A stretch of DNA of 12,351 bases from assembly GCA_022361535.1 (NCBI GenBank), contig JAKSAU010000274.1, positions 1 to 12,351 of the forward strand. The letters are read 5' to 3'. Positions 6,801-12,351 of the stretch are shown here, piece by piece. The position numbers and the translations under genes are program-made. This stretch comes from Desulfobacterales bacterium. Lineage in GTDB: Bacteria > Desulfobacterota > Desulfobacteria > Desulfobacterales > Desulfobacteraceae. Every line of letters begins with the position of its first letter. Position 1 is the first letter of the stretch. The notes under the pieces are model-generated. The model was not told where the DNA came from and did not search any database. It saw only the letters and a program-made list of their open reading frames with translations.

Positions 6801-6841
6801 AAAAAAACACAGGGCATTTTATCGTCCATCAATGTCCTATG
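6801..6841 (-). terminator. rho-independent terminator of the TetR-RND-LolA-like-barrel operon
   Basis: On the minus strand, 16 nt after the stop at 6858, CATAGGACATT pairs with AATGCCCTGTG around a 12-nt loop. That is 11 positions with one mismatch (A/C) and one G-T wobble. The second arm runs directly into seven T (plus-strand A run 6801-6807). On the plus strand no T tract follows the hairpin, so it acts in one direction only. Confidence 0.8.
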
Positions 6842-6857
6842 GGTGTCTTTCAACATT

Positions 6858-8243
6858 TTAAAAATCAAGCCGAAGTTCAAAAAAGAGCTGATTGATATTT
6901 CCGGTTTCCGACAACGGACCGTTTCCTGGCTGGTACAGCAGTCCCCCACCCTTGATAAGCCAGTTGTCTGTAAGATCATATTGTGCAGTGAACCGCTGCA
7001 TGGCCCCACGCTGTCCTGACTCCCCGTTTAACTGAATAAAGATTTCCAATTCCAGAACCTCTTGGCAAAACGTTCGCGTTATCCGGCAGGCAATAGCGTT
7101 GTCCGTTCGTACCGGATTCTCAGGAGTGGCATCAAGTACGTCTTTATAATCATGCAGATACCGGGTCACGTAATCCAGGCTGATCGTCGTATCGGTAACG
7201 CCGCTGTATTCTATCCCGATGAGAAAATCACTTCTGTTATACGCCTTTTCATCATTAATGAAGTGCAGACCGCGAAGATGGGCCAGTTCTGCGATATACA
7301 GCAGGTTAACCCTTGCAGCACTAAAGCTTGTACCGATCATATACAGTCTGTCATGGGTCAGCTTCTGTGGCGTCCCCTTAACAAAGCGGGCCTGATCATT
7401 GAAAAACCTGGCGCCGTAGAACGAGAGATCCCAGCCTGAAAAAGTGCCATTGAGTTCTACGCCGAACTCTGTGTTTTCAAGGTTGTGGGAGGGCAGTTCT
7501 TCATGAGGAAGCGGCCCGGGTAACGGGTTGAAAAAATGGCCTGTCGGCGGACTTTTGTCATAGCGGTGCTCGTGGACGGCGATCAGATCCAGATTCCAGT
7601 CTCCGAAAAAGAGATCCAGTTTTGTCATGGATAAGGGCAGCCGGAGATTTTCGATATCCACCAGCCCCGGTTGCCTGTTATCAAGGGGATTTAAAACATC
7701 CGTTACCCGGAAATTGTCGGATCGCCCCCAGACAACCACCTGCCGGCCGAGCTTCAGATCAATATTGCCGGAGAGACTTCCCTGGATATAAGCCTCCTGG
7801 AGTTCCAGCTCTTTTTCGTATTCTTCCAGAACAGAATCGCTGAAATTCGACCGGCCGTTGATACCATAGGATAAATCATAAAAGCCCTTGAGGCTGACAA
7901 ATGTCTTGAAGGCAGCCATTCGAAAATCCGCCTCAATCTGGCCTTCAAGCCTGAGGCTCGAAAGCCCCTGCCAGTCTCTGCCCCCTGCCCCTGAACGATT
8001 GTGCGTTGTATTCACAACGGAAAGTATCTTTGCATACCCGCTGAACCGGTCAAAAAAAGAGGGGGCAGAAGATGACGCCCTGGGGACTTCCAAAGCCTCC
8101 TCTTCTTCAAATCCCGTCAGCAGATCTTCAGTACCCTCTGAAATTTCTGCGCAGGCCATTGCCTGGAAAAAAGCAAGGAGTGCAGCAAGGGCCAAGGCAC
8201 TAAAGGCCTTTTTCAAGGTAACGGGTCGTGAACAGCGACACAT
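6858..8243 (-). CDS. outer-membrane beta-barrel protein, DUF1302-like
   Basis: The start is set at ATG 8243, where GGGAG stands 7 nt upstream; the frame is open to 8267 but lacks a site there. It gives 461 residues. Residues 1-32 form a signal peptide: basic n-region MCRCSRPVTLKK, hydrophobic core SALALAALLAFF, and cleavage after AMACA. An acidic linker (about 33-62) precedes a long series of amphipathic strands. The segment GRQVVVWGRSDNFRVTDVLNPLD (166-188) is the DUF1302-type signature. The chain ends ELRLDF, with the terminal Phe expected of BAM substrates. Alternatives are other 14-18-strand porin-like exporters. The start lies inside the 3' end of the LolA-like gene (44-nt overlap), implying translational coupling. 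It is probably the outer-membrane acceptor or channel of the export route. Confidence 0.8.
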   Translation of the reverse strand: MCRCSRPVTLKKAFSALALAALLAFFQAMACAEISEGTEDLLTGFEEEEALEVPRASSSAPSFFDRFSGYAKILSVVNTTHNRSGAGGRDWQGLSSLRLEGQIEADFRMAAFKTFVSLKGFYDLSYGINGRSNFSDSVLEEYEKELELQEAYIQGSLSGNIDLKLGRQVVVWGRSDNFRVTDVLNPLDNRQPGLVDIENLRLPLSMTKLDLFFGDWNLDLIAVHEHRYDKSPPTGHFFNPLPGPLPHEELPSHNLENTEFGVELNGTFSGWDLSFYGARFFNDQARFVKGTPQKLTHDRLYMIGTSFSAARVNLLYIAELAHLRGLHFINDEKAYNRSDFLIGIEYSGVTDTTISLDYVTRYLHDYKDVLDATPENPVRTDNAIACRITRTFCQEVLELEIFIQLNGESGQRGAMQRFTAQYDLTDNWLIKGGGLLYQPGNGPLSETGNINQLFFELRLDF

Positions 8244-9042
8244 TGACCGACTCCCGGTTATAGGCAACGTTTTCCTGGGTGAGAATGGTCCGGTGAACGG
8301 TTTTCTTTCCTTTTTTCCGGGTCATATGGATTTCCAGGGCGGTCCAGATGCCGTCGATGTGTGCCAGCCTTTTGATATCATAGTACTTTACGGAGCTGTC
8401 CTCCAGGTAGTGGATGGCCCGCACAATCACATGGTTGTCCTGCCGGATGAAAAGTATGGATTTGAGATAGCCTGTTTCATTAATAACATCACGGGTCTTG
8501 GGAAGACTTTCAATGACCCGGCATTTATTACCGTAAACCACCACTTCCGGTCTTTTTTTATAAAAGGAATAGGTGTAATCCTCGAGACGCCTTTTGGTGA
8601 GATCCGCATAGCTGAAGTCGGATCCCATGAAACTGCCGCTTTTGTCACTGGATGCGATCCGCTTTACCTTTTTGAGTGCCGGCAAAAATAGCCATTGATC
8701 GTCATCTTGACCGGCCTGGTCGTAATCGTAGGACATAAAGCCTGTTCCCTTTACATCTCCAGGGGACAAAAAGAACATAATGCTGTAACGGTCGTGACCC
8801 CGATCGATACCAAAAGCTCTAAGTGACCGGGTTCTCCGGGAGCCGTTCCGGTCGATGAGCAGCATCTTCATATCGGAGATTGATCGGTCTCCGTCATCAC
8901 GTTCATCCACCATCTCCATGACTTCAAGGGCCGTGGGTGTCTGGGCGAAGACAGATAAAGGAAGGATGATTAAAATAATCGCCAGAACCGCCACGCCCAC
9001 TGACAGGGGAAAACCGGCTTTGATTCGTTTTATTTTTTCCAT
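8200..9042 (-). CDS. LolA-like periplasmic carrier (outer membrane lipoprotein-sorting protein family, COG2834/PF17131-like)
   Basis: The protein is 280 residues with a type I signal peptide: basic MEKIKRIK, hydrophobic core at about 11-29, and cleavage after SVFA (33/34). The mature part is a single LolA/LolB-type half-barrel. The characteristic block DDQWLFLPALKKVKRI (114-129) is followed by SDKSGSFMGSDFSYADL (132-148), highly typical of the family members encoded beside RND exporters. Such proteins have a hydrophobic cup that shields acyl chains; the ligand here is unknown. It is not canonical LolA (about 180-200 residues mature, not linked to RND genes). ATG 9042 is preceded by a GAGG that overlaps the stop codon of the RND gene, with a 9-nt gap between the genes. 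Likely role: taking cargo from the exporter across the periplasm. Confidence 0.88.
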   Translation of the reverse strand: MEKIKRIKAGFPLSVGVAVLAIILIILPLSVFAQTPTALEVMEMVDERDDGDRSISDMKMLLIDRNGSRRTRSLRAFGIDRGHDRYSIMFFLSPGDVKGTGFMSYDYDQAGQDDDQWLFLPALKKVKRIASSDKSGSFMGSDFSYADLTKRRLEDYTYSFYKKRPEVVVYGNKCRVIESLPKTRDVINETGYLKSILFIRQDNHVIVRAIHYLEDSSVKYYDIKRLAHIDGIWTALEIHMTRKKGKKTVHRTILTQENVAYNRESVNVSLFTTRYLEKGL

Positions 9043-9051
9043 ATGAAGACC

Positions 9052-11442
9052 TCATGATTTGTTACGTGCGTATACGATGCTCAGAAGGGATGGCACCAGA
9101 AAAAAGTCGGCCATCAGGGCAAAGATGACGGCAGTCCCGCTGATTACCCCGAACCGGACATTGTTTGCTAGGGAGCCGAACATATAGATGAAGAAACCGC
9201 CGCAAAGCACCATGCTTGTTATGAAAAGGGCGCGGCCTGTGGTCATCAGGGTTTCCCGGACTGCACGTTCCACATCCTGTGTCCCGTCAAAGGCCCGTTT
9301 GAAATGATGAAGAAAATGAATCGTATCATCCACAACGATCCCTAATACCAGGCTGCCCACAAGCATTGTACTCAGATCGAGGTTGATGCCTTTTGCGCCC
9401 ATCACCCCGAGGATGCAGATCAAAGGGGCGACATTGGCCACCATGCTCATCAGACCGATCCGGACACGCCCGATCATGATGATCATCAAGAGAGTGATGA
9501 TCACCAGGGCAAAGCTGTAGCTTTTGGCCATGGTACTCAGGGCATTGGTGACGATTCTTGAAAAAAGCTGGATCTTTCCGGTCAGTACCACCGAGGCGTC
9601 GGGAAACTGGCCGGTCAGGTATTCCGTAAGCGATTTGGTGTAACCGGCATACAGGATGGCATCGGAGAACGGGGCAAGTATCGAGAACCGCCCGACACTA
9701 TAGTTGCTGTTGGTGAAGTCCTCCAGGTCATCGCTGCCGCTGGACTCAAACAGGATCAGTTCCTGGGCAATAAGCTTCTGGTTTTCCGGGACCGCATAGG
9801 CACTGTCTCTGTCCTCATTCAAGGCCCTGTTGGTTTCCTTGAGAACGTCGGGAAGGGCCCAGGTCTTGCCAGCCTGAATACCGGAAACCTCTAAGCGGTT
9901 GATTGCTAAAACCGACTGATCCATGCGGGCGAGAAAGTCGGGATCGTGAAGGCCGTTTTTCCTGCCGGTGTCCACCAGAACCTCTAGCATTACCGATCCA
10001 CCATTCACCGAATCAAGCCGTTTTGTAGCGATACGGATATCTGAATCCTCGGGGAACCAGGTGGAGATGTTATGGGAAAACCGGACGGATAATGCGCTGT
10101 AGAATGCCAGCAGCACGATAAGGCCGGAGATGAGGGCTACGCTATAAGGACGCCGCGTGCTAACTTTCGCGATCCAGATAAAGACTGCATCCGTGGAGGT
10201 GCTGCTGCGGCCGGTTGGAGCCTTTTTTTGCTTCATTGGAAAAATGGCGATAAAGACTGGCACAAGAACAATGGAATAGACAAAGGCAAATAATACCCCG
10301 ACAGGAGCGACAACCCCCAGTTCCGCCACGGTTGCCATATCTGCCCAGGCAAAGGATAAAAGTCCGCAGCCCGTTGTGATGCTGGTCATGAGGACTGGCA
10401 GACCGGCAAATCCGACCGCATCGATGACGGCCTGTTTCTTGTCACCACAGGTTTCGTATTTTCTATAGAAAATCGTCAAGATGTGGACCGTGTCAGCTAT
10501 GCCTACGATCAGCAGAAAGGACGGCAATATCTGGCTGACCATGGTGATGGGGAACCCGGCGGCTGCCATAAACCCGAAGGTACCTAATAAGGACAGCACG
10601 ACGATGAGCAGGGGAAAAAGGACCCCTGACACTCTTCTGTAAAGGAGCGTGAGAAAAAAAACGATGAGCAGCATGGAAAGGGGCATGATTAGGGCCACAT
10701 CTTTTTCAATGCCGGTCTCCAATGCCGAGACCACTGCCGGTGTTCCCGTAAAATAAAATTTATGGCCCAAGTTCCGGTATTTGCCGATAACCCCCTGGAT
10801 CGCTCGGGTCATCTCCATGCTTTCGGCGTTGCTCAGGTACCGGTCTGCATCCGGGGCAGCCTCATCCTGATCAAACCCTTCCATGAGGTTGTCGGGCGCA
10901 GTGTCTTTTATGGCAATGGCCTTGATTATGATCGAGACGATGGACCGGTCACCTGACACAAGGAAATTTTCATACAAAGGGAAATGATCAATCAGCTTTT
11001 TGATCCTGTCCACCTCATCTTCCGTCTGCGGCGGACTCTCGAAAAGATCCTCAACATAGAGGGTCTCTTTTTCCCCCCTGACGACCCTTCCGTTTACAAG
11101 ACTTGTGATGTCATCAATGTAGGGAACGGTTTCCTTGAGTTCATGGTGCAGTCGGTACAGGGTGTTGAAAAAGTCCTTGTCCAGCCCCTGCTCAGGCTCA
11201 ATGGCAATGATGAAGATTTCATCCTGTCCGAACCTTTCTTTGAAATCATTATAAGCCACCAGGATCGGGTCATCCTCGTGAAAGAAGCTTTCATCACGGG
11301 TGTCGATGCTGATTTTTCCCAGTTGGCCCGCAAGGGCCACCGTCACTGCGAGTATGACAGCGAGGGCCTGGTATTTTCTGTCATAGATAAACGCCGTGAA
11401 ACCACGGAAGAGGGCTTCACATTGATTGTTGATGCTTTTCAT
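9052..11442 (-). CDS. RND superfamily exporter, MMPL/COG1033 type
   Basis: This is a proton-driven inner-membrane exporter of hydrophobic compounds. The start at ATG 11442 gives 796 residues: GGGGAG lies 5 nt upstream and the ATG overlaps the tetR stop as ATGA. The frame extends 6 codons further but without a site. The topology is classic. In numbering from the upstream ATG, there is one helix at 31-48, a large periplasmic domain (about 50-250), helices at about 255-405, a second helix at 437-457, a second periplasmic domain (about 460-645), and helices at about 648-795. Proton-relay acidic residues are visible in the pseudo-repeats: GIADTVH (D323, TM4) and GIVVDDTIHFLHHF (D711, D712, TM10). 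The length (about 800) matches HpnN/MmpL-like exporters rather than the roughly 1040-residue AcrB type. No membrane fusion protein is encoded; a LolA-like carrier follows instead. Confidence 0.92.
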   Translation of the reverse strand: MKSINNQCEALFRGFTAFIYDRKYQALAVILAVTVALAGQLGKISIDTRDESFFHEDDPILVAYNDFKERFGQDEIFIIAIEPEQGLDKDFFNTLYRLHHELKETVPYIDDITSLVNGRVVRGEKETLYVEDLFESPPQTEDEVDRIKKLIDHFPLYENFLVSGDRSIVSIIIKAIAIKDTAPDNLMEGFDQDEAAPDADRYLSNAESMEMTRAIQGVIGKYRNLGHKFYFTGTPAVVSALETGIEKDVALIMPLSMLLIVFFLTLLYRRVSGVLFPLLIVVLSLLGTFGFMAAAGFPITMVSQILPSFLLIVGIADTVHILTIFYRKYETCGDKKQAVIDAVGFAGLPVLMTSITTGCGLLSFAWADMATVAELGVVAPVGVLFAFVYSIVLVPVFIAIFPMKQKKAPTGRSSTSTDAVFIWIAKVSTRRPYSVALISGLIVLLAFYSALSVRFSHNISTWFPEDSDIRIATKRLDSVNGGSVMLEVLVDTGRKNGLHDPDFLARMDQSVLAINRLEVSGIQAGKTWALPDVLKETNRALNEDRDSAYAVPENQKLIAQELILFESSGSDDLEDFTNSNYSVGRFSILAPFSDAILYAGYTKSLTEYLTGQFPDASVVLTGKIQLFSRIVTNALSTMAKSYSFALVIITLLMIIMIGRVRIGLMSMVANVAPLICILGVMGAKGINLDLSTMLVGSLVLGIVVDDTIHFLHHFKRAFDGTQDVERAVRETLMTTGRALFITSMVLCGGFFIYMFGSLANNVRFGVISGTAVIFALMADFFLVPSLLSIVYARNKS

Positions 11443-12053
11443 TGTTTCTCCCCATGCCATAAAAGTCCTGAAATTAACTGCTGAAGCATTGCCGCAATGG
11501 TTGATTCGGCATCAGCCGCACTGAAATCAGGATTGATGAGAAATTTCCTGAGCACGCCCAGATAGAGGTAAACAATGGACCAGGCCGCAAGATTTGAATC
11601 AAGATCATTCTTGAAATGTCCTTTGTCTTTTTCCCGTTCAATCATTTCCACGATGAATTGTTTGTATTCCTCATCCAGTCTCGCAATGGAAGGACTGTCG
11701 TGAAGGGGCTCATAATAAGTATCCCGTATCAGAACGCGGTATAAATCCCGGTTTTTATCATAAACCGCCAGCATTCTGGATACGATATGCATGAGCACTC
11801 CTGGTAAATCCTGACCTCTGGGCAGGTTGACAATGGCTTTGGACAGGTTGGTTTCAATTTCCTCATGCAAGGTGGCTTCAAGCAGGGCCGTCTTATTTTT
11901 GAAATGAACAATAATCGAAGCCGGAGATACGCCCGCTTCCAAAGCGATTTCACGAATAGTGCATTTCCCCGCACCCTTTTCCCAGAACAGGAGCCGTGCT
12001 GTCTTCAGGATCAGTTCCCGGGTTTCCGCCTTTGAGTCATCTCTTCGAGTCAT
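11439..12053 (-). CDS. TetR/AcrR-family transcriptional regulator
   Basis: The protein is 204 residues, normal for the family. The N-terminal DNA-binding domain (about 10-57) contains the helix-turn-helix TIREIALEAGVSPASIIVHFKNK (32-54) with the usual TetR pattern, though Ile replaces the common Tyr in the recognition helix. The remainder is a helical ligand-binding and dimerisation domain (ligand unknown; many relatives sense the exported molecule, fatty acids or acyl-CoA). ATG 12053 has GGA 8 nt upstream. It is the first gene of the four-gene operon, with its stop overlapping the RND start. Two palindromes cover the promoter upstream, so negative autoregulation of the whole operon is the simplest model. 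Confidence 0.92.
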   Translation of the reverse strand: MTRRDDSKAETRELILKTARLLFWEKGAGKCTIREIALEAGVSPASIIVHFKNKTALLEATLHEEIETNLSKAIVNLPRGQDLPGVLMHIVSRMLAVYDKNRDLYRVLIRDTYYEPLHDSPSIARLDEEYKQFIVEMIEREKDKGHFKNDLDSNLAAWSIVYLYLGVLRKFLINPDFSAADAESTIAAMLQQLISGLLWHGEKQ

Positions 12054-12083
12054 AATACAAATCCATTAAATGCGTTTGTTTAT

Positions 12084-12110
12084 TAAACATGTTTAGTGAA
12101 TTTATATTCA
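12084..12110. promoter_or_regulatory. two adjacent palindromes over the operon promoter: likely TetR operator(s)
   Basis: TGAAT-ttat-ATTCA (12097-12110) is a perfect inverted repeat lying across the -10 element. TAAACATGTTTA (12084-12095) is a perfect 12-bp palindrome over the predicted start of transcription; two further outward positions also match. Sites of this size and placement are typical of TetR-family operators, where binding blocks polymerase. Which of the two is bound is not known. Confidence 0.6.
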
Positions 12111-12129
12111 ACACGATTAATACTGTCAA
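12101..12129 (-). promoter_or_regulatory. near-consensus sigma-70 promoter of the tetR-RND operon
   Basis: Minus strand: a perfect -35 TTGACA (12124-12129), a 17-nt spacer (12107-12123) and -10 TATAAA (12101-12106, 5 of 6). Transcription should start near 12094, giving a leader of about 40 nt to the TetR start at 12053. A promoter this strong in front of a repressor gene is consistent with tight repression that is relieved by a ligand. Confidence 0.75.
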
Positions 12130-12155
12130 GGAAATATATAAAAGGAGATAGAACT

Positions 12156-12320
12156 GTGACTTGTCGTGTGGTTATGTGTCAATTTTGTAGGGCGGCCAAC
12201 ATCCAAAAGAAAAGAAGTAATACCAAGGCCAACAATGCCTATGAGAAAGTAAGTCAACAAAAACTATCTGTCCGATACAAAAAAAGACATTTTTTTTGCT
12301 TAAGGTCTCCTCACCTTTAA
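12156..12320 (+). CDS. possible small Cys-containing protein, 54 residues
   Basis: Divergent from tetR. A GTG at 12156 is preceded 8 nt upstream by a strong AAAGGAG, and the frame runs to TAA at 12318-12320. The product starts MTCRVVMCQFCRAAN, with C3, C8 and C11 (a CxxC plus one), one more Cys near the end, and a strongly basic body rich in Lys, Asn and Gln. TATATA (12135-12140) could be its -10. I do not recognise it, and the C-terminal half reads like AT-rich noncoding sequence. The ribosome site is the main support. Confidence 0.3.
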   Translation: MTCRVVMCQFCRAANIQKKRSNTKANNAYEKVSQQKLSVRYKKRHFFCLRSPHL

Positions 12321-12351
12321 TCTACACTTGTAGTCCTGCTTCTGCTGATTA

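Noticed and set aside
7888..8691. 267-codon plus-strand open frame
   Set aside because: It lies antisense across the barrel and LolA-like genes, both of which have clear family motifs, signal peptides and ribosome sites. It is a shadow of G+C-richer coding sequence.
10984..11484. 166-codon plus-strand open frame
   Set aside because: Antisense to the RND exporter's first periplasmic domain and the tetR end. No motif of its own.

Overview
The window looks like chromosomal DNA of an anaerobic, Gram-negative bacterium, most likely a Desulfobacterota (deltaproteobacterial) lineage. This is an inference from the mix of an outer-membrane beta-barrel, a LolA-like periplasmic protein, an RND exporter, a DUF169 (COG2043) protein and an iron-sulfur QueG-like reductase. 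No rRNA, tRNA, IS element or CRISPR array was seen. Genes from 1 to about 6700 lie in AT-rich, loosely packed DNA with long intergenic stretches. The block from 6801 to 12129 is denser, visibly richer in G+C and tightly coupled.

Layout, left to right. A membrane-anchored M20 (PM20D1/CPS1-like) metallopeptidase runs off the left edge (1-1160, minus). It is followed by a four-helix membrane protein (1285-1689, minus) and greB (1833-2336, minus). Then comes an orphan 317-residue soluble protein, the only substantial plus-strand gene (2921-3874). It lies between two diverged direct copies of a repeat of up to about 220 bp (2610-2827 and 4068-4215). Next is a probable two-gene unit on the minus strand: a QueG-like double [4Fe-4S] protein (4732-5634) and a GNAT acetyltransferase (4309-4716). 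A DUF169 gene (5961-6675, minus) appears broken by a single-base frameshift at a run of seven A.

The right half is one four-gene minus-strand operon: TetR regulator (11439-12053), RND/MMPL exporter (9052-11442), LolA-like periplasmic carrier (8200-9042) and DUF1302-like outer-membrane barrel (6858-8243). The genes are joined by an ATGA stop-start overlap, a 9-nt gap and a 44-nt overlap. The operon starts at a near-consensus sigma-70 promoter (TTGACA, 17-nt spacer, TATAAA) covered by two palindromes, probably sites for its own TetR. It ends at a convincing rho-independent terminator (6801-6841). By family, the parts form a complete inner membrane to periplasm to outer membrane route for a hydrophobic cargo, such as a lipid, lipoprotein or lipid-linked pigment; the cargo cannot be read from sequence. 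This autoregulated envelope-trafficking cassette is the strongest candidate for an under-described system here. Secondary points of interest are the frameshifted DUF169 gene, the QueG paralogue that appears to lack the catalytic Asp, and the repeat-flanked orphan gene.
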